Below are positions 7,050 through 12,510 of a DNA stretch of 12,510 bases, piece by piece. Source of the stretch: Gammaproteobacteria bacterium. Its GTDB lineage: Bacteria > Pseudomonadota > Gammaproteobacteria > UWMA-0217. The notes below the pieces were generated by a model. It was not told the origin of the DNA and did no database searches. It was given only the letters and a program-made list of their open reading frames with translations. Position 1 is the stretch's first letter, and each line of letters begins with the position of its first letter. The position numbers and the translations under genes are program-made. The stretch lies in the NCBI GenBank assembly GCA_027031685.1, contig JALVPS010000322.1, positions 1 to 12,510 on the forward strand, written 5' to 3'.

Positions 7050-7115
7050 CACCCCACTTGCCGGTCTCTCCTGCGCACGTCCCTGCCGAGGGGGAAGCTT
7101 CGCGCCTGTGGGCAA

Positions 7116-7157
7116 AGACTAGCGCGGCCCGCGGCGACATCATTTGACAATGATCAA
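7116..7157 (-). promoter_or_regulatory. FNR-type box with class II spaced promoter
   Basis: TTGACAATGATCAA at 7144-7157 matches the FNR/ANR consensus TTGAT-N4-ATCAA at 9 of 10 defined bases. On the minus strand a -10 candidate TAGTCT (7121-7116; T1, A2 and T6 match) begins after exactly 22 bp, which puts the box centre at -41.5 from a start at about 7109. This is the standard class II FNR geometry and reads towards the small RNA. On the plus strand the same spacing gives the poor AAATTG; a CAAAAT two bases nearer is possible. Confidence 0.55.
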
Positions 7158-7218
7158 GTGCGCCGCATCCACCACGGCAAAATTGCACCGTCGTTCACAA
7201 AACGTCCGTCACCCACTC

Positions 7219-7527
7219 TCACAGCATGAGGTGCGCCACCGGCCGGCCGTGCAGCAGGTGCTCCTCGATGATCTCGTCGAGGTCCTCCTCGTCCACATAG
7301 CTGTACCAGATGCCCTCCGGATAGACGACGATGACCGGCCCCTCGCTGCAGCGGTCCAGACAGCCGGCGGTGTTGATGCGCACCTGGCCGGGGCCGTGGA
7401 TGCCCAGATCCTTGCAACGCCGCTTGGCGTAGGCGCGCAACTCGGCAGACTTGAAGTTCTGGCAGCAGGGCTGGCCGCCCTCCCGCCGGTTGGTGCAGAA
7501 GAAGACGTGATACTTGTAATAGCTCAT
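7219..7527 (-). CDS. Thioredoxin-like [2Fe-2S] ferredoxin
   Basis: A 102-residue soluble protein of the small thioredoxin-fold [2Fe-2S] ferredoxin family. The cluster cysteines fit the pattern Cys11, one of Cys21/Cys22, Cys56 and Cys60 (FFCTNRREGGQPCC and TAGCLDRCSEGP); Cys38 is an extra one. Proteins of this type carry electrons; the partner here is unknown. The start at 7527 (MSYYKYHVFFCTN) is chosen over an in-frame ATG at 7557 because GAGGG lies just upstream and the family begins close to the first cysteine. It begins 16 bp after the stop of the DUF481 gene and is probably co-transcribed with it. The acidic C-terminal helix (DEEDLDEIIEEHL) is usual for the family. Confidence 0.9.
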   Translation of the reverse strand: MSYYKYHVFFCTNRREGGQPCCQNFKSAELRAYAKRRCKDLGIHGPGQVRINTAGCLDRCSEGPVIVVYPEGIWYSYVDEEDLDEIIEEHLLHGRPVAHLML

Positions 7528-7543
7528 GCAGCCCTCGCGGCCA

Positions 7544-8317
7544 TCACCAGAAGTCATACACCAGGGCCAGGGAGGTGGTGGTGTCGGTGCGGCGCTTGTC
7601 CGGCGCCACCGACGAATTGTGGTTGACCTTCACCGACAACTCCAGGCCCAGGGCACCCGCCAGGCGCGACTTGAGGGCGGCGTTGGCCACCACATTGCTG
7701 TTGTCGCGACCCAGCAGGCCCAGGGCGCTGGCCGACAAACGGCTGCCGGTCCCGTAGTCGTGGACGTAATCCAGTCCCAGGCGCGCCACGGCCCGCTCCT
7801 TGCGCCCGTCGCCGCTCAGGGTCTGTTGGCTGAAGCCCGCGCCGACCTCGAAGGCGAAGCGGTCCCACAGGGTCTCCACCAGGGTGTGACGATAACCCAG
7901 GGTATGAAAATACTGGTGCCGATAGCCGGCCAACTCGTCGCGCACGGCACGGGTGCTGAAGAACAGGTCGATGTGCGGGTAATACTTGTAGAGCAGCTTG
8001 TACTCGGCCTCGTAGCGTTCCGCGGTGCGCTGGCCGTCGGCCTCGTTGCGCAGCACGCTGGCCTGGATGGTGTGGTACCACTGCTTGCCCTCGTAGCGCT
8101 CCTGGATGTGGCCGGTCAAGTTGGACACCCGCGTGTTGCCGGTCACCACCACGGCGCCGAAGGAGACGCTGCCGAACCAGCCATAGTCCTTGTCCGTGGC
8201 ATGGGCGGCCGCCGCACTGGCCGCACTGGCCGCACTGGCCGCACTGGCCGCACTGGCCGCACTGGCCGCACTGGCCAGCACCAGCCCCAGCCACGCGCCC
8301 CCTCCGATTCTCCTCAT
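7544..8317 (-). CDS. DUF481 outer-membrane beta-barrel protein with repeat-expanded signal peptide
   Basis: A 257-residue exported protein of the DUF481 family (relatives include E. coli YdiY), predicted to be a small outer-membrane beta-barrel of unknown function. The N-terminus MRRIGGGAWLGLVL is followed by seven copies of Ala-Ser-Ala, then AAAHA before the mature start TDKDYGWFGSV, giving a signal peptide of about 40 residues. The body has alternating aromatic beta-strands (SFGAVVVTGNTRVSNL, RYEAEYKLLYKYYP, RLGLDYVHDYGTGSRL) and ends in LVYDFW, with a terminal aromatic residue as expected for Bam-dependent insertion. GGGAG precedes the ATG by about 10 bases. It is divergent from coq7, with a 78-bp gap, and upstream of the ferredoxin gene. 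Confidence 0.87.
   Translation of the reverse strand: MRRIGGGAWLGLVLASAASAASAASAASAASAASAAAAHATDKDYGWFGSVSFGAVVVTGNTRVSNLTGHIQERYEGKQWYHTIQASVLRNEADGQRTAERYEAEYKLLYKYYPHIDLFFSTRAVRDELAGYRHQYFHTLGYRHTLVETLWDRFAFEVGAGFSQQTLSGDGRKERAVARLGLDYVHDYGTGSRLSASALGLLGRDNSNVVANAALKSRLAGALGLELSVKVNHNSSVAPDKRRTDTTTSLALVYDFW
8214..8276. repeat. Seven tandem copies of a 9-bp unit
   Basis: GCACTGGCC is repeated seven times without a mismatch. On the minus strand it encodes the seven Ala-Ser-Ala units in the DUF481 signal peptide. The unit is a multiple of three, so copy-number change keeps the frame and alters only signal-peptide length. Confidence 0.98.
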
Positions 8318-8347
8318 GTGCTGATCTCTCCCGACTCGCGAATGGCA

Positions 8348-8353
8348 TAGAAT
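8348..8353 (+). promoter_or_regulatory. -10 candidate of coq7
   Basis: TAGAAT (5 of 6) lies about 43 bp before the coq7 start; no clear -35 is seen. The overlapping minus strand has TTGATG-N17-GATTCT (8377-8349), a weak candidate promoter for the DUF481 gene, so the two divergent promoters may overlap. Confidence 0.35.
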
Positions 8354-8395
8354 CGGCCAAGTATTCCGCCGCATCAACCGTATTCGGGAACACCC

Positions 8396-9034
8396 ATGCG
8401 TGAACTGACCCTCATCGACCACGTCCTCGACCAGCTCGACCGCGGCCTGCGCGCCGTGCACGCCGGCACACCCGGCACGCAGCGCCCCAGCCCGGCCACG
8501 GGTGTGCCGGAAGGCCGCCTCGGCGAGCGGGAGCGGCGCCATGCCGCCGCCCTCATGCGCGTCAACCATGCCGGCGAGATCGCCGCGCAGGCCCTCTACA
8601 ACGGCCAGGCCCTGGCGGCGCGCGCCCCCGAGGTGCGCGCGCGGCTGGCGCAGTCGGCGGCGGAGGAGACCGATCACCTGGCCTGGTGTCGGCAGCGGGT
8701 GGAGGAACTGGGCCAGCACACCAGCCGCCTGGGGCCCTTCTGGTACTGGGGGGCGTTCGCCATCGGCCTGGGCGCCGGGCTGGCCGGCGACCGCTGGAGC
8801 CTGGGCTTCATCAAGGAGACCGAGGACCAGGTGGTGCGCCACCTGGAGGGGCACCTGCAGGCCCTGCCGGCCGCCGACGCCCGCAGCCGGGCCATCGTGC
8901 AGCAGATGATCGAGGACGAGACCCACCACGGCGAGCAGGCCATGGCCCTTGGCGGGGTGCCCCTGCCGGCGCCGGTGCGCGGCCTTATGCGCCTGGCCGC
9001 CAGGGTGATGACGACCACCGCCTACCGCCTGTAG
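8396..9034 (+). CDS. coq7: Demethoxyubiquinone hydroxylase (di-iron Coq7)
   Basis: Hydroxylates demethoxyubiquinone with O2 in the penultimate step of ubiquinone synthesis; a peripheral membrane di-iron enzyme. It has 212 residues, close to the Pseudomonas protein. The carboxylate and histidine ligands are in place: Glu61 (NHAGEIAAQALY), Glu91 and His94 (EETDH), Glu143 (KETEDQ), and Glu175 and His178 (EDETHHGEQA). The start at 8396 has a modest GGGAA upstream and fits the family N-terminus. E. coli uses UbiF for this step, so Coq7 points to a different gammaproteobacterial branch. Its stop lies 6 bp from that of the convergent speD, and no terminator is visible. Confidence 0.96.
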   Translation: MRELTLIDHVLDQLDRGLRAVHAGTPGTQRPSPATGVPEGRLGERERRHAAALMRVNHAGEIAAQALYNGQALAARAPEVRARLAQSAAEETDHLAWCRQRVEELGQHTSRLGPFWYWGAFAIGLGAGLAGDRWSLGFIKETEDQVVRHLEGHLQALPAADARSRAIVQQMIEDETHHGEQAMALGGVPLPAPVRGLMRLAARVMTTTAYRL

Positions 9035-9040
9035 CAGGGC

Positions 9041-9862
9041 TCACAGCCCCGTCTCGCGGGGCATGTTGCGGCCGTAGAAGATCTCCGCCATCTCGTGGCG
9101 CAGCTGGGCCTCGATGCGCTCCAGCTCGGCCGGGGTGTACTCGTCCTGCCCCTGGCCAAACAGGTAGTCGTCCAGATCGAACTGCTTCAGGATCATCTTG
9201 GTGTGGAAGATGTTCTCCTGATACACGTTCACGTCGATCATCTGGTAGCGCTCGCGGGTGTCGGCCGACAGGAAGTTCTGGATGGAGTTGATGTCGTGGT
9301 CGATGAAGTGCTTGCGGCCCTGGATGTCGCGCGTGAAGCCGCGCACCCGGTAGTCGAGGATGACGATGTCGGAGTCGAAGCTGTGGATGAGGTAGTTGAG
9401 GGCGCGCAGCGGCGAGATGCGCCCGCAGGTGGACACGTCGATGTCGGCGCGAAAGGTGCTGATGCCGTGGTCCGGGTGTGACTCCGGGTAGGTGTGCACC
9501 GTGATGTGGCTCTTGTCCAGATGCCCCGCCACCACCTCCGGCAACGGACCGGGCCGCTCCTCGTTGGGGATCATCTCCGACACCACCGGCTCCTCGGAGA
9601 TGAGCATGGTGACGCTGGCCCCCTGCGGCTCGTAGTCCTGGCGCGAGACATCCAGCACGTTGGCGCCGATCAGCTCCGCCACCTCGGTGAGGATGTGGGT
9701 CAGGCGCTCGGCGTTGTACATCTCGTCGATATAGCCGATGTACTCCGCCCGGTGCGCCGGCCGGCTGGCGTAGGCGATGTCGTAGATGTTGAAGCTGAGC
9801 GTCTTCGTCAGGTTATTGAAGCCGTGCAGCTTGATTCCTCGGCGAGTGGGCTCCATGGGCAT
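9041..9862 (-). CDS. speD: S-adenosylmethionine decarboxylase proenzyme, class 1
   Basis: Makes decarboxylated S-adenosylmethionine, the aminopropyl donor for spermidine. The 273-residue proenzyme cleaves itself before Ser118 (LDKSHI), which becomes the pyruvoyl cofactor. Supporting motifs are KLHGFNNLTKTLSF near the start, RQDYEPQGASVT (74-85), HTYPESHP (123-130), ADIDVSTCG with Cys146, and KHFIDHDINSIQNF. It closely resembles the E. coli-type enzyme (264 residues). Two ATGs are possible, 9862 and 9856; the GGAG at 9870-9867 is 4 or 10 bases away respectively, so the choice is open and only two residues differ. A good promoter lies just upstream. It follows osmC on the same strand, and no speE is visible. 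Confidence 0.95.
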   Translation of the reverse strand: MPMEPTRRGIKLHGFNNLTKTLSFNIYDIAYASRPAHRAEYIGYIDEMYNAERLTHILTEVAELIGANVLDVSRQDYEPQGASVTMLISEEPVVSEMIPNEERPGPLPEVVAGHLDKSHITVHTYPESHPDHGISTFRADIDVSTCGRISPLRALNYLIHSFDSDIVILDYRVRGFTRDIQGRKHFIDHDINSIQNFLSADTRERYQMIDVNVYQENIFHTKMILKQFDLDDYLFGQGQDEYTPAELERIEAQLRHEMAEIFYGRNMPRETGL

Positions 9863-9884
9863 GCGGCTCCGAGAAAAACGGGCA

Positions 9885-9913
9885 AGTGTAGGCCAGCGCC
9901 CGGGGTGCGCCAA
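9885..9913 (-). promoter_or_regulatory. Sigma-70 promoter of speD
   Basis: On the minus strand TTGGCG (9913-9908), a 17-bp spacer and TACACT (9890-9885) form a good promoter. The start near 9878 leaves a leader of about 16-22 nt. A CGGGC/GCCCG stem followed by five T (9905-9874) overlaps it and might end osmC transcription. Confidence 0.55.
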
Positions 9914-9931
9914 GCGATGCCGGCGGCCTCG

Positions 9932-10348
9932 TCAGGCGGCGAGAATCTCGAAGTCGTGGCTGATCTCGGCGCTCTGGCCCAGCATGATGGAGGCCGAGCA
10001 GTACTTCTCCGCCGACAGCCGCACGGCACGCGCCACGTGCTTCTCGCTCAGGTCGTGGCCGGTGACGATGAAGTGCACATGGATGCGCGTGAACACCTTG
10101 GGATCCTGCGTGGCACGCTCGGCCTCCAGCAACGTCTCGCAGCCGGTCACCGCCTGGCGCGACCTCTTCAGGATGTGCACCACATCGAAACTGGCACAGC
10201 CACCCAGCCCCAGCAGCAGCATCTCCATGGGCCGCACGCCCAGGTTGCTGCCGCCGTGTTCCGGCGGCCCGTCCATGACCACCGCATGACCACTGCCCGA
10301 CTCGCCGACGAACAACATCGGCTCCATCCATCTGACGCGTGCCTTCAT
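9932..10348 (-). CDS. OsmC/YhfA-family peroxiredoxin-like protein
   Basis: A 138-residue cytosolic protein of the OsmC/Ohr superfamily, YhfA branch. The two cysteines of the family active site are present, Cys51 (GLGGCASFDV) and Cys117 (AEKYCSAS). OsmC and Ohr reduce organic hydroperoxides; the YhfA branch has no settled substrate, so the activity is inferred. The start at 10348 is preferred because GAAGGG precedes it by 10 bases; an ATG six codons upstream has no ribosome site. It is divergent from crp/vfr, as yhfA is from crp in E. coli, and lies upstream of speD on the same strand. That conserved neighbourhood supports the subfamily call. Confidence 0.92.
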   Translation of the reverse strand: MKARVRWMEPMLFVGESGSGHAVVMDGPPEHGGSNLGVRPMEMLLLGLGGCASFDVVHILKRSRQAVTGCETLLEAERATQDPKVFTRIHVHFIVTGHDLSEKHVARAVRLSAEKYCSASIMLGQSAEISHDFEILAA

Positions 10349-10387
10349 GATTTTTCTACCCTTCATCGTGCAGAATTTGACCCGGCT

Positions 10388-10458
10388 TGCATGGTTTATG
10401 CAGAGCTGTTACAAGTTGCTCTTTCCTATGTAATCATTCTGCACAGTTCGCACAGAAC
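10388..10458. promoter_or_regulatory. Control region between osmC/yhfA and crp/vfr with dyads
   Basis: The 155-bp divergent gap is AT-richer than the genes. It holds TGCAT-N5-ATGCA (10388-10402), a -10 candidate TGTAAT for crp (10429-10434), and a nested repeat where GCACAG occurs twice with a 9-bp period inside TTCTG-N11-CAGAA (10437-10457). No CRP consensus site is seen, so simple autoregulation by CRP is not evident. The binding proteins are unknown. Confidence 0.35.
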
Positions 10459-10503
10459 GAACGCCATACAGACCGACTTCCAGAGACAACGCAGGAACCC
10501 AGC

Positions 10504-11142
10504 ATGGCTGCCTTACCCAGAACCGTACCCGAATTCAGTCCGGTTATCGACAGATTCCTCCAGCACTGCCACATCAAGCATTACCCGCCGCGCTCGGTGA
10601 TCATCCACGCCGGCGACCCGCCCGAGACGCTGTATTTCATCACGCGTGGCTCGGTGTCCGTCATGATCGAGGACAAGGACGGTCACGAGATGGTGCTGGC
10701 CTATCTCAACAAGGGCGAGTTCTTCGGCGAGATGGGCCTGTTCGACGAGAAGGCGCGCAGCGCCTGGGTGGTGGCCCGCGGCGAGTGCGAGGTAGCGGAG
10801 ATCCACTACAGCCAGTTCAAGAAGCTGGCCGCCGAGGATTCCGAGATCCTGTTCTCGCTGGCCACGCAGATGGCCACCCGCCTGCGCGAGACCAGCCGCA
10901 AGGTCATCGACCTGGCCTTCCTGGACGTCACCGGCCGCATCGCCCACACCCTCATGGAGCTGTGCAACCAGCCGGACGCCATGACCCACCCCGACGGCAT
11001 GCAGATCCGCATCACCCGTCAGGAGATCGCCAAGATCGTGGGCTGCTCGCGGGAGATGGCCGGCCGGGTGCTCAAGGACCTGGAGGAGCAGGGCCTGATC
11101 ACCGCCCACGGCAAGACCATCGTGGTGTTCGGCGCCCGCTGA
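10504..11142 (+). CDS. vfr: cAMP receptor protein (CRP/Vfr)
   Basis: A 212-residue CRP-family transcription regulator, expected to be a homodimer. The cAMP pocket is conserved: GEFFGEMGLF (71-80) with Glu76, Arg85-Ser86 in ARSAW, and Thr130-Ser131. The long dimer helix is followed by the helix-turn-helix (171-197), with recognition residues Arg183, Glu184 and Arg188 in CSREMAGRVLK as in CRP and Vfr; these read TGTGA-N6-TCACA. It lacks the N-terminal cysteine cluster of FNR, so it is not the oxygen sensor for the FNR-type box at 7144-7157. The start at 10504 has AGGAA seven bases upstream; upstream in-frame codons (from 10387) are not family-like. The symbol could equally be crp. It is convergent with trpC, with no terminator seen in the 46-bp gap. 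Confidence 0.95.
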   Translation: MAALPRTVPEFSPVIDRFLQHCHIKHYPPRSVIIHAGDPPETLYFITRGSVSVMIEDKDGHEMVLAYLNKGEFFGEMGLFDEKARSAWVVARGECEVAEIHYSQFKKLAAEDSEILFSLATQMATRLRETSRKVIDLAFLDVTGRIAHTLMELCNQPDAMTHPDGMQIRITRQEIAKIVGCSREMAGRVLKDLEEQGLITAHGKTIVVFGAR

Positions 11143-11188
11143 ACCGCCCCGTCCGGCGGCGCGCACGGCGTCGACCGCCACTCCGGGC

Positions 11189-11995
11189 TCACTCCCCCCC
11201 GAACAGTTCCTGCAGCGCCCGGCCCGGGTCGGGCGCGCGCATGAACGCCTCTCCCACCAGAAAGGCCTGCACGCCGGCGGCGCGCAGGTGCTGCACGTCC
11301 TCGCGCCGGTGGATGCCGCTCTCGGTGACCACGATGCACTCCTCGGGCACCCGCTCCAGCAGGTCCAGGGTGGTCTCCAGGCGCACCTCGAAGCTGCGCA
11401 GGTCGCGGTTGTTGATGCCCAGCAGGCGCAGGCCCAACGGCAGCACGCGCTCCAGCTCGGCGGCGTCGTGCACCTCCACCAGCACGTCCAGCCCCACCTG
11501 CTTGGCCAGCCCGGTCAGCTCGGCCAGCTGGTCGTCGTCCAGAGCGGCGGCGATGAGCAGGATGCAATCGGCGCCCATGAGGCGCGCCTCGTACACCTGG
11601 TAGGGGTCGATGATGAAGTCCTTGCGCAGCACCGGCAGGGCGCAGGCGGCGCGCGCCTGGCGCAGGTAGTCGTCACTGCCCTGGAAGAAGTCCACGTCGG
11701 TGAGCACCGACAGGCAGGTGGCGCCGCCCGCCTGGTAGGCGCGGGCGATGGCCGCCGGGTCGAAGTCTTCGCGCAGCAGGCCCTTGCTGGGCGAGGCGCG
11801 CTTGACCTCGGCGATGACCGCCGGGCCGCCGGCCTGCACGCGCTGCTCGATGGCGCGCACGAAGCCGCGCAGGGGCGGGGCCTGCTCCATCTCCACGCAC
11901 AGCGTGCGGCAGTCGCGGTCGGCGCTGCGCGCGGCCACCTCCTCGCGCTTGCGTGCCAGGATGCGCTGCAGAACATCAGGCAGGGGGGCGCTCAT
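11189..11995 (-). CDS. trpC: Indole-3-glycerol phosphate synthase
   Basis: Closes the indole ring in tryptophan synthesis; a cytosolic (beta/alpha)8 barrel. It has 268 residues, stand-alone and not fused to TrpF as in E. coli. Motifs run in order: IAEVKRASPSKG (61-72) with catalytic Lys65, VLRKDFIID (122-130) with Lys125, LVEVHD (172-177) with Glu174, INNRDL (194-199) and ESGIHRREDV (225-234), ending with FLVGEAFM. The ATG overlaps the trpD stop (ATGA), so the two genes are translationally coupled. It ends 46 bp from the convergent crp/vfr. Confidence 0.97.
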   Translation of the reverse strand: MSAPLPDVLQRILARKREEVAARSADRDCRTLCVEMEQAPPLRGFVRAIEQRVQAGGPAVIAEVKRASPSKGLLREDFDPAAIARAYQAGGATCLSVLTDVDFFQGSDDYLRQARAACALPVLRKDFIIDPYQVYEARLMGADCILLIAAALDDDQLAELTGLAKQVGLDVLVEVHDAAELERVLPLGLRLLGINNRDLRSFEVRLETTLDLLERVPEECIVVTESGIHRREDVQHLRAAGVQAFLVGEAFMRAPDPGRALQELFGGE

Positions 11996-12510
11996 GCCGC
12001 CAGGCTCCGCGTCTTCTCCACCAGGGCGTCCAGCCTGGCCCGTGCACTGCCGTCGGCCAGCACGCGGCGGGCGCGCGCCACGCCGTCGGCCAGGGTGGGC
12101 TCCAGGCCGGCCACGTAGATGGCCGCGCCGGCGTTGAGCAGCACGATGTCGCGCGCCGGGCCCGGCTCATCGGCCAGCACGGCGCGGATCATGGCCAGGC
12201 TCTCCTCCGGGCTCTCCACGCGGATGGCGTCCAGGGGGGCGGTGTCCAGCCCGAACTCGCGCGGGTGGATGCGGTAGGTGGATACCTGGCCGTTGCACAG
12301 CTCGGCGCAGTGCGTCTCGGCGCCGATGCTGATCTCGTCCAGGCCGTCCGCCGAGTGCACCACCAGCACGTGGCGGCTGCCCAGGCGGCGCAGCACGTTG
12401 GCCATGGTCTCCAGCAGCGAGTCGCTGAACACGCCCAGCAGCTGGTTGGGGGCGCCGGCCGGGTTGGTGAGCGGCCCCAGCACGTTGAACAGGGTGCGCA
12501 CGCCCATCTC
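11992..12510 (-). CDS. trpD: Anthranilate phosphoribosyltransferase (3' part)
   Basis: Transfers phosphoribosyl to anthranilate in tryptophan synthesis. The gene runs off the right end of the window, so only the C-terminal 172 residues are visible. The fragment has GPLTNPAGAPNQLLGVF, HSADGLDEIS and DIVLLNAGAAIYV, all typical of the TrpD catalytic domain; the N-terminal PRPP motif lies outside. It ends normally and its stop overlaps the trpC ATG. In P. aeruginosa trpG lies just upstream of trpD; that cannot be tested here. Confidence 0.96.
   Translation of the reverse strand, partial: EMGVRTLFNVLGPLTNPAGAPNQLLGVFSDSLLETMANVLRRLGSRHVLVVHSADGLDEISIGAETHCAELCNGQVSTYRIHPREFGLDTAPLDAIRVESPEESLAMIRAVLADEPGPARDIVLLNAGAAIYVAGLEPTLADGVARARRVLADGSARARLDALVEKTRSLAA

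Larger units (their letters stand above)
6918..7109 (-). ncRNA. Putative C-rich small RNA with anti-Shine-Dalgarno motifs
   Basis: This stretch has no protein gene but a complete set of small-RNA signals on the minus strand. Two starts are possible: about 7109 from an FNR-type promoter (RNA of about 190 nt) or about 7014 from an internal TTGACA promoter (about 97 nt). Both end at a strong intrinsic terminator (6952-6918). Going 5' to 3', the shorter form has a GAGC/GCTC hairpin (7005-6992), a single-stranded C-rich segment with CCUCC at 6979-6975 and UCCUCCUUU at 6973-6965, then the terminator hairpin, whose loop carries a second UCCUCCUUU (6942-6934). CCUCCUU is the 16S rRNA anti-Shine-Dalgarno sequence, so the RNA could pair with strong ribosome sites. 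I cannot place it in a known RNA family. Expression is not shown. Confidence 0.55.

Noticed and set aside
7144..7172. Plus-strand sigma-70 promoter using TTGACA at 7144-7149
   Set aside because: The hexamer at the right distance (ATCCAC) is a poor -10, and the transcript would run antisense to the ferredoxin gene; the FNR-box reading is better.
6841..7188. Minus-strand open frame of 115 codons across the small-RNA locus
   Set aside because: It reads through the strong terminator and into antisense of ubiA, has no good ribosome site, and resembles no protein I know.
8214..8276. CRISPR-like array
   Set aside because: The 9-bp units abut with no spacers and are coding.
8318..8929. Upstream extension of the DUF481 frame to 461 codons
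   Set aside because: The extension is antisense to coq7; the signal peptide and ribosome site fix the start at 8317.

Overview
The window is about 12.5 kb of GC-rich, densely packed bacterial chromosome. Gene content points to a ubiquinone-using gammaproteobacterium, possibly of the Chromatiales/Ectothiorhodospiraceae sort (the rank is inference). The evidence is hemF, a metal-variant HemB, UbiA, Coq7, a class 1 SpeD, a CRP/Vfr protein with a divergent YhfA/OsmC gene, and stand-alone trpD and trpC. From memory, the block trpD-trpC-crp(vfr)-osmC-speD-coq7 matches the order in Pseudomonas aeruginosa. I saw no insertion sequence, phage gene, CRISPR array, tRNA or rRNA.

Layout. 1-173 (+) is the tail of hemF. 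It overlaps, tail to tail, a large cytosolic c-di-GMP signalling protein (REC-REC-PAS-GGDEF-EAL, minus strand, 141-2711). A 217-bp divergent region with two CRP-like dyads separates that gene from hemB-aroE (+, 2929-4766, overlapping by one base). Next comes a minus-strand pair, gamma-carbonic-anhydrase-like gene then marC-like gene (5929-4776), divergent from ubiA (+, 6008-6901) across a small symmetric promoter. The stretch 6902-7218 has no protein gene but carries signals for a minus-strand small RNA. These are an FNR-type box, a suitably spaced -10, an internal TTGACA promoter, and a strong intrinsic terminator. After that come a small thioredoxin-like [2Fe-2S] ferredoxin and a DUF481 outer-membrane protein (both minus), coq7 (+), speD and osmC/yhfA (minus), crp/vfr (+), trpC and the 3' part of trpD (minus, overlapping by 4 bases).

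How it fits together. Most genes are housekeeping: heme (hemF, hemB), aromatic amino acids (aroE, trpD, trpC), ubiquinone (ubiA, coq7) and polyamines (speD). The regulatory layer is the most interesting part. The CRP/Vfr protein keeps the DNA-recognition residues of CRP, and CRP-like sites lie between the c-di-GMP gene and hemB. The putative small RNA sits behind an FNR-type box and carries two copies of UCCUCCUUU, which includes the 16S rRNA anti-Shine-Dalgarno core. It could be an oxygen-controlled, C-rich regulator of translation. This RNA is the best candidate here for an undescribed element; it is inferred from sequence only.
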